DNA of 12,011 nt from Patescibacteria group bacterium (GCA_018818855.1 JAHIRI010000073.1:1-12011), one strand, 5' to 3'; shown: positions 1-6,701, counted from the stretch's first letter. Numbers and translations are program-made. The notes: generated by a model from the sequence alone, not told the origin.

Positions 1-176
1 AAAGCCCGAAGATGTGGTGTGGTTAATTAATATATAAACTCACGGAAACGCCTCGGTCCGCCAAGCGGACCTTCGGCTTACGTCGTGCCAAAGTGTTGTT
101 TGTGCCGAGGCTTGGTGCGGGGTTATTTATTTTCATCCACTCGGACGGCGTCTTCGACTTGTCCTCGCGGGAAAAT
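1..176. other. Non-coding left edge with a GC hairpin
   Basis: I see no supported gene here. The stretch holds a perfect hairpin at 55-71 (GGTCCGC, loop CAA, GCGGACC) inside a GC-rich patch, flanked by AT-rich tracts such as TTAATTAATATATAAA at 23-38. A second weaker pairing is possible between CCTCGG (51-56) and CCGAGG (105-110). It lies beyond the terminator of the minus-strand genes, so it may be the leader of a gene off the left edge. Confidence 0.4.
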
Positions 177-222
177 AAATAAAAAAAGAAGGCCAGCGAT
201 CCGGTGAGGGAAAGCTGGCCTT
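177..222 (-). terminator. Rho-independent terminator of the cysteine-rich protein genes
   Basis: Read on the minus strand, AAGGCCAGC (222-214) pairs perfectly with GCTGGCCTT (197-189) around a 16-nt loop, and a T-rich tract follows (CTTTTTTTATTTATTTT from 188 down). This is a textbook intrinsic terminator about 110 nt after the stop of the lipoprotein gene at 332, so it probably ends the two-gene minus-strand unit. Confidence 0.9.
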
Positions 223-331
223 GTCGAAGCAGTTGCAACCGCCCTAGGTTGCGTCTGTGGTTGTTGGACTTATCCGTCGTTGTTCCGACTCGCGTCAGAA
301 TAAGGGACTGGCGGATAAGTTGTTGGTTGGT

Positions 332-1492
332 CTACGAACCGGGACAGCGGAGAACAGCCCGGGAGATCTGGATGTTGGGGTCGGCCCACGGCTGGTCGAT
401 GAGTGGCAGAGCCGCGCGTCCCGCAGCCGGATCCGGGTAGGCGACGCCGTTCACCTGGACCGTCAGACGGCCGAGGATTCCGAGCGTTCCATACCACGGG
501 CGATCGGCACTCGAGAACTGGCGGGCGCTGACTTCCACCCCTTCCAGTCGGCCGCAGGCCTGAGCCTGGGTCAAGCTGGTCTGGTAGGGAGCCATGCCCG
601 AGTCGGTGCCGTCGATGTCCCGGGGATCCGTAGCGAAGTAGACATGGACTTCGGTGGGGTAGCTGTCGGACGACGTCACGCGGATCGTGACGAAGATGTC
701 GCCGGCGCAACCGGTGCAGTCGGACGCGCACGTCTCGCACGTTTCCGTGCCGTTGCACACGCCATCGCCGCAGATCGCGCAGGTGCCGCAGTCGCCGGCG
801 CAGCTCACGCAGGTTTCGCCGCCGTTGCAGACGTGGTCCCCACAGTAGGGAACGGTCACGTCGGCATCGGCATCGGCGTCCGCATCGGCATCGGCGCCGG
901 GCGGGGTTCCGCAGCGGCAACGATCGCCGTCGCAGAAGCCGTCGATGTGGAGCAGATCGTAGCAGGTACGAGCGCACTCGGCCGGCACGCAGCCGGGAGT
1001 CACGTCGCCACCGTCGCTCGGGGCTTCGTAGCACACGCAGGTGTCGCCGGCGCAAAGGCCGGTCAGCGTGTTGTCTCCGCGCCAGCAATCGTAGGCGCAG
1101 TCGGCCGGAACGCAGCTTCCGACATCGGCGTCGGCACCCGCGTCCGCATCGGCGCCGGCATCCGCATCGGCGGCCGGCGGCAGAGCGTCGTTGTCCGGAT
1201 CGCCGCAGGCATCGCCCATGGCGAGTCCGTTCGGCGACACGTCGTCGTCGTAGCAGCCGAAGCTTCCGGGCAGGCTGTTCGGGCAGTCGCAGTTGGCCTG
1301 GTCGGCGTTCGGGATCGTCGGGCAGTTGTCGTACTGCCAGGGGATTCCGTCGTCATCCTGGTCGGAGTCGCACCGCTCGTCCCTGTTCCCGTCCTCGCAG
1401 GTCCGAACCGGATCGGGCAGCCCGATGTCCTGACAGGACGCGGCCACCGTCATCACGAACACGAACATCGCGAACATGATCTTCTTGGTCAT
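332..1492 (-). CDS. Cysteine-rich lipoprotein with TSP3-like, CS-alpha-beta-like and CGDGxC motifs
   Basis: 386 aa. The N-terminus (MTKKIMFAMFVFVMTVAASC) is a lipoprotein-type signal with a plausible lipobox AASC, Cys20 being the lipidated residue. In order: a thrombospondin type-3-like acidic motif (about 42-64, DSDQDDDG followed by DNCPTIPNADQ), an Ala-Asp repeat (107-123), a six-cysteine motif at 127-154, a second copy at 168-194, another Ala-Asp repeat (200-211), two CGDGVCNGxETC repeats (217-262), and a C-terminal domain (about 263-386) that is probably beta-rich. The two six-cysteine units have spacing C-x4-C-x3-C-x(9-10)-C-x4-C-x-C with Gly two before the fourth Cys, as in defensin-like folds. 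Start chosen because GGAGG (minus, 1505-1501) sits 8 nt upstream of ATG; an upstream ATG at 1500 meets a stop after three codons. Role unknown; surface binding or adhesion is an inference. High GC, unlike the central genes. Confidence 0.9.
   Translation of the reverse strand: MTKKIMFAMFVFVMTVAASCQDIGLPDPVRTCEDGNRDERCDSDQDDDGIPWQYDNCPTIPNADQANCDCPNSLPGSFGCYDDDVSPNGLAMGDACGDPDNDALPPAADADAGADADAGADADVGSCVPADCAYDCWRGDNTLTGLCAGDTCVCYEAPSDGGDVTPGCVPAECARTCYDLLHIDGFCDGDRCRCGTPPGADADADADADADVTVPYCGDHVCNGGETCVSCAGDCGTCAICGDGVCNGTETCETCASDCTGCAGDIFVTIRVTSSDSYPTEVHVYFATDPRDIDGTDSGMAPYQTSLTQAQACGRLEGVEVSARQFSSADRPWYGTLGILGRLTVQVNGVAYPDPAAGRAALPLIDQPWADPNIQISRAVLRCPGS
861..896. repeat. Hexanucleotide tandem repeat encoding Asp-Ala
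   Basis: Six units of TCGGCA/TCGGCG/TCCGCA follow each other on the plus strand. On the coding (minus) strand they give the linker ADADADADADAD between the second six-cysteine motif and the CGDGxC repeats. Near-identical units make strand slippage, and so linker-length variation, likely. Confidence 0.85.
1124..1174. repeat. Second Asp-Ala coding repeat
   Basis: A degenerate 6-nt periodic tract encodes the linker AADADAGADADAGADADVG of the same lipoprotein, between the thrombospondin-3-like region and the first six-cysteine motif. Units are GCATCG, GCGTCG, GCATCC and similar, with Gly codons breaking the register. Confidence 0.75.
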
Positions 1493-1500
1493 CGATTCAT

Positions 1501-1520
1501 CCTCCCCGCCCCTCGGGCGG
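1501..1520 (-). promoter_or_regulatory. Hairpin abutting the Shine-Dalgarno of the lipoprotein gene
   Basis: On the minus strand CCGCCC (1520-1515), loop GAG, GGGCGG (1511-1506) forms a 6-bp all-GC hairpin with no gap before the SD GGAGG (1505-1501). The position suggests control of ribosome access or transcript stability. Two other GC-rich genes in this window have the same arrangement. Confidence 0.55.
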
Positions 1521-1530
1521 AATTTTCTGT

Positions 1531-1561
1531 GGGGCCGACGGACGTCAGTCTCGTCGGCCCC
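1531..1561 (-). terminator. Strong intergenic hairpin, possible terminator or processing site
   Basis: GGGGCCGACG (1531-1540) and CGTCGGCCCC (1552-1561) form a perfect 10-bp stem with an 11-nt loop. On the minus strand it starts 11 nt after the stop of the 1573-2478 gene. The bases that follow (ACAGAAAATT) are A-rich rather than T-rich, so it is not a standard terminator; it may separate or stabilise the two cistrons. Confidence 0.45.
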
Positions 1562-1572
1562 GGGTTGACGAA

Positions 1573-2478
1573 CTAGTCCTGGTACGCGTTCAAGTCGGCG
1601 GTGAAGATCGGAATGAGAATCGCGGCGGCGGTTACTGCCGCAGCCGGAAGTACGATGCAGGTGAACACTCCCCAGAAGCTGTCGGTGCAGAAGTGTCCTT
1701 CCGCCTCGGTCGTGAAGTCGAGGGAGTCCAGATGCTCGTGCATCCGGACGAACTCGGGGCGGTAGGGGTCGAGCGCGGCGACCAGTGTGGTCGCCCGCTC
1801 GGCGAGTGCCTCATTGCGGCACTCGTTCGCTTGCTCACGAAGGCTTTCGGCCTCCGCGTGCAGAGCGCGAATCTCCTCTTCGGTGAGCACCAGGGCCGCA
1901 CCGTCATCGATTTGTTCCTCGATGAAAGTTATGCGGCGCAGGAGCGCCTGGAGGGATTCGGTCGTACACTGGAAGTTGCACCCCGGACACGTCGTCGCGG
2001 AGCCGGACTGAGCCGGCGGCGCGGGCGTGACCGAAGGCGTTGTGGACGGAGCGGTCGTCGGAGTCGTTGTGGTCGGAGGCTGGGTAGACGGAGTTGCCGG
2101 AGGCGTGGTCGGAGAGGTCGGCGTGCTGCGATGGTAGTCGCAGCTGCAGCCGGTCCGGTTCCAGCGCCAGTGGTCGTTACGCCGACCCATGTTCTCGCAC
2201 AGCTTCTCTGCATTCCCGCAGACTTCGTCCGCGGTCTTGCATTCCAACCGCACGCCGGTCTCGCTCGGAATCGTGCAGTCGACGAGCGGGCTCCCGTTGC
2301 GATACATGATCACAGGGGGGCTGCCGTCGGCCTGCGCTTCGGTGCAGACCTGGATCTCTCCGGAGCCGCACACGAGCGCGGTCGCCTCGTCGGCCTTGGC
2401 CGACATGGAAAGAACCATGAGCGCGCAGAAAAGCGCGCCGATCACGAACCTCTCGATCCGCATCTTCTTCATCGTCAT
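1573..2478 (-). CDS. Secreted cysteine-containing protein with Thr/Pro linker, coiled coil and C-terminal hydrophobic segment
   Basis: 301 aa, family not recognised. Residues 1-29 are a signal peptide with a good signal-peptidase-I site (SAKA before Asp30). A cysteine-containing N-terminal domain (30-117) is followed by a Thr/Pro/Ser linker (about 118-160), a short CPGC...C segment (164-171), a charged helical stretch probably forming a coiled coil (about 174-235, EEEIRALHAEAESLREQ), and a hydrophobic C-terminal segment (about 270-291) that could span the membrane. Start: GGGAGG (minus, 2492-2487) is 8 nt from ATG 2478, better than the ATG two codons later. It lies 80 bp upstream of the cysteine-rich lipoprotein gene on the same strand, so the two may be co-transcribed. 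GC-rich codon use. Mucin-like linker plus two anchoring options suggests a surface-exposed protein; function unknown. Confidence 0.88.
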   Translation of the reverse strand: MTMKKMRIERFVIGALFCALMVLSMSAKADEATALVCGSGEIQVCTEAQADGSPPVIMYRNGSPLVDCTIPSETGVRLECKTADEVCGNAEKLCENMGRRNDHWRWNRTGCSCDYHRSTPTSPTTPPATPSTQPPTTTTPTTAPSTTPSVTPAPPAQSGSATTCPGCNFQCTTESLQALLRRITFIEEQIDDGAALVLTEEEIRALHAEAESLREQANECRNEALAERATTLVAALDPYRPEFVRMHEHLDSLDFTTEAEGHFCTDSFWGVFTCIVLPAAAVTAAAILIPIFTADLNAYQD

Positions 2479-2498
2479 CTTCCGTTCCTCCCTCGGTG

Positions 2499-2558
2499 TC
2501 CCGCAGTCTCGCGGGACGGTTGAACTTCCAAAACCGTAACCTCCGGAACACCCGTCCC
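2499..2558 (-). promoter_or_regulatory. Leader with mutually exclusive stems upstream of the secreted-protein gene
   Basis: Three stems can be drawn on the minus strand. TCCCGC/GCGGGA (2516-2511 with 2504-2499) sits 6 nt before the SD. ACGGTT/AACCGT pairs 2537-2532 with 2521-2516. A longer-range stem GGGACGG/CCGTCCC pairs 2558-2552 with 2519-2513. The last shares bases with both others, so they cannot all form at once, which is the usual layout of an RNA switch. No known riboswitch class was recognised. Confidence 0.4.
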
Positions 2559-2765
2559 GAAGATTTTTCTTACATATTTGAACAGGCCCAAAAGCCTGAG
2601 TGAGAGGGGATTTAACCCTATCGCATCAGGCGAACCCACTCACTTTGGAAAGTGAGGGGCGAGTAGCTCAATCCACCAAATCAGCGGAGAGCTCTAAAGC
2701 CTGTTTTATTTAATTGTCAATGATCTATCTTTTGCAGAACACCGCAGTTTAAGAGAAGTGGACTA
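2559..2765. other. Intergenic stem-loop cluster, no gene seen
   Basis: The composition changes here from GC-rich to AT-rich. Visible structures are CAGGC/GCCTG at 2583-2598 and a perfect 8-bp hairpin CTCACTTT/AAAGTGAG at 2639-2656. The stretch includes fragments that resemble tRNA arms (GGGATTTAACCC at 2608-2619; GAGTAGCTCA at 2661-2670) but no complete cloverleaf. It may be the far leader of the minus-strand gene at 2478. Confidence 0.35.
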
Positions 2766-3110
2766 ATGTCAGAGAGTATTCCGTCATTTCAACTTTTTGA
2801 TTACTTTGATAACTGCTTAAACTGTGGTCTGCCGCAAAAGGGGTATAAAGGGCGTTGCCCTTTGTTGTCTCTGTCGTTCGGGAAAAAGTGCAAGCACGTT
2901 TTTCGCTCGCTATCCTCGACAATAGAATCCCAGAGTCGTTTGGCCTGGTATTTGATAAAGAACGAGGTGGATTTGACTTCTCAATATAAGCCAATCACCG
3001 CTAAATTTTCCAAGCCAAACAGCTTTGAAATTCTATATAAAAGGCCTTATTCAAGCGGAAAAATACAATTTGCCTTCTGTTTAAAACGAACTATTTTATT
3101 GTCTAACTGA
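2766..3110 (+). CDS. Doubtful small hypothetical protein
   Basis: An open frame of 114 aa starting MSESIPSFQLF. It contains CLNCGLPQKGYKGRCPL and a later Cys, which could suggest a zinc-binding knuckle, but I recognise no family. There is no clear SD or promoter, and an 81-aa frame is open on the opposite strand over the same bases, so this may be a chance ORF. It ends 24 nt before the terminator hairpin of the opposite-strand operon. If real it is the only gene between 2479 and 3243. Confidence 0.25.
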   Translation: MSESIPSFQLFDYFDNCLNCGLPQKGYKGRCPLLSLSFGKKCKHVFRSLSSTIESQSRLAWYLIKNEVDLTSQYKPITAKFSKPNSFEILYKRPYSSGKIQFAFCLKRTILLSN

Positions 3111-3123
3111 TAACTATATCACA

Positions 3124-3154
3124 AAATAAAAAATCTGTCAAGGGGAGTTGACAG
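3124..3154 (-). terminator. Rho-independent terminator of the envelope operon
   Basis: On the minus strand CTGTCAA (3154-3148), loop CTCCCC, TTGACAG (3141-3135) is followed by ATTTTTTATTT (3134-3124). It lies about 90 nt after the stop codon of the Wzz-like gene and would end the 7730-to-3244 transcription unit. The plus-strand side lacks a T tract, so it works in one direction only. Confidence 0.85.
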
Positions 3155-3243
3155 AGATTAAAAATTCAAAATTCAAAAAATAAAATACAAACTTTCAAGC
3201 CGTATTTATCTTTTAAGTTTTACGCTGTAATTTTTTACTTTGA

Positions 3244-3981
3244 CTAGCTTTTATCGTAATGATTATGCATGCTGATGATTTCTCTTTCTTCGGCGATTTC
3301 TTTTTCTTCTTTTTCTTCCGGGCGGAAATGCATTTTTGGTTCAGCTATTTTGATGGGACGAGGAGAGTACTCTTCTTTCATGGCCGGGTGGGAAGTAAGG
3401 ATGGAAAAAGTTATTCCGGCTAAAAGTCCGAGCAAGAGACCCATAAAAACATTTAAGAGAATATTTGGCTTAACGGGATATTTTGAAAGAAGCGGTGAGG
3501 ATACCATAATAATTTGAAGTCCGGGAATCCCAAAATAGTTGCGGCCTTCCCTGGATAAAACGTCAGCGATCGTTGAGGCAAGAATTGTTGCTTGTGATTT
3601 ATCTTTATGATAAACCGTGATGTCAACCATGCCCGTGCCGTAGAGAACTTCAGCCTGAATCGTTTTTTCCCATTGTTTTCTTTTTTTATTTTCATCAGAG
3701 CTCCAGATATTTTGAATTTCAGAATTGTTCTGAGTAACTTTATCAAAAAAGGAAGTGGTATAAATAACTTGAGAAATGTTTTCGCCGATGGCCTCGGCCG
3801 ATTTCAAAGCGCTGTATGCGTCAAGCCCGCTGCCAGAGGGGATTACAAGAATTCTTGTTTTAGCGCTGTATTGGAATGGCTGAATGAGGCTCAAAATCAG
3901 AGAGAGAACTAGAGCGCCGCCCGTAATGAAAAAAATTGTCCGCCACTCGTGTTTTAAAATTTTCACGTAACTCGTGGACAT
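3244..3981 (-). CDS. Wzz-like chain-length determinant / polysaccharide co-polymerase
   Basis: 245 aa. Members of the Wzz/YveK group set the chain length of, or help export, surface polysaccharides. The layout fits: short cytoplasmic N-terminus, TM1 (about 15-34), the conserved stretch after it (QPFQYSAKTRILVIP), an external helical domain to about 170, then the proline-containing entry to TM2 (KYPVKPNILLNVFMGLLLGLLAGI, about 168-195), and a charged cytoplasmic tail rich in Glu/Lys. No Walker motifs, so no fused BY-kinase. At 245 aa it matches the short Gram-positive type rather than the 320-400-aa enteric Wzz. ATG at 3981 has no SD. It is 62 bp downstream of the HtrA-like gene, a larger gap than elsewhere in the operon, and has its own possible promoter in that gap. 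No glycan enzymes are visible nearby. Confidence 0.8.
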   Translation of the reverse strand: MSTSYVKILKHEWRTIFFITGGALVLSLILSLIQPFQYSAKTRILVIPSGSGLDAYSALKSAEAIGENISQVIYTTSFFDKVTQNNSEIQNIWSSDENKKRKQWEKTIQAEVLYGTGMVDITVYHKDKSQATILASTIADVLSREGRNYFGIPGLQIIMVSSPLLSKYPVKPNILLNVFMGLLLGLLAGITFSILTSHPAMKEEYSPRPIKIAEPKMHFRPEEKEEKEIAEEREIISMHNHYDKS

Positions 3982-4013
3982 AAATTTAGTATTTAAAAGT
4001 TGAAATTTAACTA

Positions 4014-4040
4014 TTTATAATTATACTTTTTTTTGTTCAA
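4014..4040 (-). promoter_or_regulatory. Possible internal promoter for the Wzz-like gene
   Basis: On the minus strand TTGAAC (4040-4035) precedes TATAAA (4019-4014) with a 15-nt spacer; an overlapping TATAAT (4025-4020) is a better hexamer but only 9 nt away. The site lies in the 62-bp gap before the Wzz-like gene. AT-rich background makes chance matches common. Confidence 0.35.
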
Positions 4041-4043
4041 TTT

Positions 4044-5159
4044 TTACAATTTTTCACTAAGAGTTACTTCAATAGTTTTTTCTTCACCATTTCGTAAAAT
4101 TGTAATTTGAATTTTATCAGCAGGGGAATGCTGGGAAACTATTTCCGCGAGATCAATTTTTTGACTTAAATTTTCATTATCTATTTTTATGATAATATCG
4201 CCGTCTCTTAGGCCAGCCGTCTCTGCCGGGCTGTTTTTGGCGACGCCAGAAATTTTTGAATTTTTATCGCTCAAAATAAGAGCGCCGGCTGTCCTGCCCT
4301 GACTCCACGCATCATCAATCCCCGGTGAATTTCCAAGATCTAAATAATGGATACCGAGATATGGCCGTCCGGTTTTTTCAGTTTTTAGAATTTCCAGAAA
4401 GGCATCGCGCCAGAAATTTATTGGGACTGCCGTGGCGGGAGAAGTATTGGAAATAATTCCTATAATTTCGCCGGAGAGGTTTACAAGCGGGGTGCCGATT
4501 TCATTTTGATTTATGTCTTGATCAAGGAGAATAAATTTAGAAAATTTTTCCGAGGAAATAAAGAGGTCTTTTGGGTCAGCGGTCGGCCTGTAAGATGAGT
4601 CGGCGATTTGGATAATTTTGAATGATTGTTTATTTTTCGGGGTTAAGATTTTTTCGCCCAAAGAAAGATTTTCTTTTGACCCCAATTTAGGAACGGATAA
4701 ATTATCTGCGTCGATTTTTATGAAGATTGTTTTTGTTGCTTCATCAACAATTATTTTTTTCGGCTCAAAAATCTTTTGGTTATTTGTTATAACAACAAAA
4801 TTATTTTTTGCGTTAATTAATTCTTGGCCAAAACTTACGAGCCAGCCATCGGAGGTTAGGGCAGTGCCCAGAGCTATCCGCTCGTCAGGAAGATAAATTT
4901 GATTTTCTGGGTTGTGGAAATAAATTTTTTTAGGGAAGATTTCAAGAATTGTCGGTAAAGTATTTTGCGCCGCTTCAAGGATTTTTTTATTTTCAGCGGT
5001 TTGACTAACTATTTGTTTTGCGCGGCCTTCCTCGTTTATAGTAAAAATTTCCGGCGGTAAAAGATATGTTGCCGAAATAATCTGGCCGACAACACCAGCC
5101 CCCAGGCCGAAAATGACGGCGAAAATAATAATTTTTAGATTGGAAAAATTTATTTTCAT
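4044..5159 (-). CDS. HtrA/Deg-like PDZ protein lacking the catalytic triad (pseudoprotease)
   Basis: 371 aa from ATG 5159; a GTG at 5174, overlapping the upstream stop, would add five residues, and neither start has an SD. TM anchor at about 8-31, so the rest is outside the membrane. The body follows the HtrA trypsin-like fold: GTALTSDGWLV aligns with the usual histidine region, IIVDEATKTIFIKIDADNLS with the aspartate region (DPxTDLALLKID), QNEIGTPLVNLSGEIIGI with the serine region (PGNSGGPL), and ATAVPINF with the family's GFAIPI. The His, Asp and Ser positions are Gln113, Lys143 and Ile221. One PDZ domain follows (about 263-367, SPAETAGLRDGDIIIKID). Family members degrade or chaperone misfolded envelope proteins; this one should bind but not cut. 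Operon with the polytopic membrane protein upstream suggests a scaffolding or quality-control role (inference). Confidence 0.87.
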   Translation of the reverse strand: MKINFSNLKIIIFAVIFGLGAGVVGQIISATYLLPPEIFTINEEGRAKQIVSQTAENKKILEAAQNTLPTILEIFPKKIYFHNPENQIYLPDERIALGTALTSDGWLVSFGQELINAKNNFVVITNNQKIFEPKKIIVDEATKTIFIKIDADNLSVPKLGSKENLSLGEKILTPKNKQSFKIIQIADSSYRPTADPKDLFISSEKFSKFILLDQDINQNEIGTPLVNLSGEIIGIISNTSPATAVPINFWRDAFLEILKTEKTGRPYLGIHYLDLGNSPGIDDAWSQGRTAGALILSDKNSKISGVAKNSPAETAGLRDGDIIIKIDNENLSQKIDLAEIVSQHSPADKIQITILRNGEEKTIEVTLSEKL

Positions 5160-5164
5160 ATTTT

Positions 5165-5926
5165 TTAAATCCACTGGGCAGTTATAAGAACAAGAAAAAT
5201 TATTGCACCGCAGATGACGAAATAGCGGCGGACAATTTTTTTGTTGAGACTGCCAAGAAGATGGAGTCGCATTAAATTATTCATCAAATAAAAAGAAATT
5301 GCAATGATTAAGCCGTTGACGTAAAAAGCGGTTGGTAAAAAAGAGACAGCCCAAAAAAGTTCAAAGAGAACGAGGCAAAGGGTAGATATTTGAAGGGGCG
5401 CCGCGCGGAGATTTATTTTATTTATCCAAATTGTTTGAAAGGTTAAGATAAAAGTGAAGACAAAAGAAATAAGAGAAAGTTTCCAGAGCGCGACATTTAA
5501 AAAAACCGAAAAGCCGAAAAGGCTCGCGTTGAAAAGAAACATCGCCGCCAAATTAAGATAGTTGGAAATATTTTCCAAAGAGTTGGCTTGATACTTCGCG
5601 TGCTGATAAATATAAACAAAAATATTTTCGAGAAAGACTCCACAGAAAGTTGCCAGGGCAAAGGCGAGGAGGTGAAAGGCCCACGCCCGTTCAAGAAGCG
5701 TGAGAAACATTACACCGCTTGTTAAAAAAGCGAGAGGAGTTAAAAGATAAAGCCAGCGCGCGGCAATGTCAATCAACCCCTTACCAATTATTTTCCAGGT
5801 CGCGCCGCCAATGACCAAAATTAGGAAAATAAAAATAAAATAAATAAAACTTGGTTTGAAAAAAAATAGTTCCAAGCTAAAAAAAATTAGAATTGGTGCG
5901 ATGATGGGAAGTAGGCGATTTAGCAT
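5165..5926 (-). CDS. Polytopic membrane protein of unknown function
   Basis: 253 aa, very hydrophobic, with about eight predicted membrane segments (around 5-20, 25-42, 55-78, 82-105, 123-147, 150-168, 180-215 and 235-252). I do not recognise the family. Charged loops are short; the only sizeable polar loop is near 108-122 (YQHAKYQANSLENISNY). The start ATG at 5926 is 4 nt after the upstream stop and has no SD. Its stop lies 5 nt before the ATG of the HtrA-like gene (or overlaps that gene by 10 nt if the GTG start is used), so translation of the two is probably coupled. Confidence 0.8.
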   Translation of the reverse strand: MLNRLLPIIAPILIFFSLELFFFKPSFIYFIFIFLILVIGGATWKIIGKGLIDIAARWLYLLTPLAFLTSGVMFLTLLERAWAFHLLAFALATFCGVFLENIFVYIYQHAKYQANSLENISNYLNLAAMFLFNASLFGFSVFLNVALWKLSLISFVFTFILTFQTIWINKINLRAAPLQISTLCLVLFELFWAVSFLPTAFYVNGLIIAISFYLMNNLMRLHLLGSLNKKIVRRYFVICGAIIFLVLITAQWI

Positions 5927-5930
5927 TTAT

Positions 5931-6695
5931 TTATTTTGTAAGAGTCGCGGCAGAGAGAGTGCCGTAAAAAATAAGTTTACCGGGAGAAAGTTCAATATTT
6001 TCCAATTTTCCATTTTTTGAAATCAATTCCTTAATTGAGTCAAGTTGGTCTTTCAAAAATTTATTTATAAAAAAATTTCCTATTGCCGGCGGCAACGAGA
6101 GATTTCCAATTGAGATTTTTGTGAAAGAAATTTTTAATTCTTCGCCCACAACTTCCGGTTTTAAAGTAGCTGTCAAGAATGTTTGATTGAATTCTTTTAA
6201 TTGTCCAAAAATTTCTACGCCATCGGAACTGATTGAAATTTGGGAATTTGAAAAAGGATAATCTTCATTTATTTCCGCGGCTTTTAGAAAACCCGTCAAT
6301 TCTTCTTCGGTAAAATTCAGGGCGATATTAAGTTGTCCGGTATCGGATTTTTCCCCGACCTTAATTTGCTGTTTGATTTTTTCAGCAAGAATATCTTCAA
6401 ATTTTTTCTCCTCACCAGGGGTAGTAGAAACTTCCCGATCCGGAGTCGGCGCTTCGTAAAATAATTTTGAAAAAACCGGAATATCAATCAATCCGGTTTT
6501 GGCAATGGCGGTGACAATGCCCCCCAAAACTAATATCACAAAAAGTAATTCCAAAAGACAGCAAGTAAAAAGTTTTTTGCGTTTTTTCTCTTTTATTTCG
6601 GAAATAACTTCTTCGCGGATTTCATCTTTTAATTTTTTTTCTTGATCAACTTTTTCAATCCAGGGGTCGGAATTTTGATTTGTGATAATGGGCAT
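5931..6695 (-). CDS. Single-pass membrane protein, YpmS-like (DUF2140-type)
   Basis: 254 aa. A charged cytoplasmic N-terminus (1-41, probable amphipathic helix ending EKKRKK) leads to one TM segment (about 44-64), then a Thr/Pro/Glu-rich spacer (about 80-100) and an external domain. The pattern LNIALNFTEEELTGFL...ISSDGVEIFGQLKE...KISIGNLSLPPAIGNFF resembles the YpmS family of Gram-positive lipoprotein-like proteins, whose function is not established. This assignment rests on remembered sequence style and is moderate. It sits 6 nt after the AI-2E-type gene and 4 nt before the polytopic gene, clearly in one operon. No SD is seen. Confidence 0.75.
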   Translation of the reverse strand: MPIITNQNSDPWIEKVDQEKKLKDEIREEVISEIKEKKRKKLFTCCLLELLFVILVLGGIVTAIAKTGLIDIPVFSKLFYEAPTPDREVSTTPGEEKKFEDILAEKIKQQIKVGEKSDTGQLNIALNFTEEELTGFLKAAEINEDYPFSNSQISISSDGVEIFGQLKEFNQTFLTATLKPEVVGEELKISFTKISIGNLSLPPAIGNFFINKFLKDQLDSIKELISKNGKLENIELSPGKLIFYGTLSAATLTK

Positions 6696-6701
6696 TCGAA
6701 A

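Noticed and set aside
23..238. 71-codon minus-strand frame at the left edge
   Set aside because: It runs straight through the strong terminator hairpin and T tract at 177-222 and resembles no protein I know.
861..896. Short regular repeats considered as a CRISPR array
   Set aside because: Units are six bases with no spacers and encode an Asp-Ala linker in frame.
257..1576. 439-codon open frame on the plus strand
   Set aside because: It is the antisense of the cysteine-rich lipoprotein gene; it has no signal or domain, shows Val/Ala/Gly-rich low-complexity translation typical of a GC-rich shadow, and no SD.
1693..2523. 276-codon plus-strand frame over the secreted-protein gene
   Set aside because: Arg/Gly-rich low-complexity shadow, contradicted by the minus-strand gene with signal peptide and SD.
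2598..2694. tRNA-like fragments (GGGATTTAACCC, GAGTAGCTCA...GAGCTC) on either strand
   Set aside because: The T-loop-like part is one base short, the D-arm-like part has an oversized loop, and no acceptor stem or anticodon arm completes a cloverleaf.
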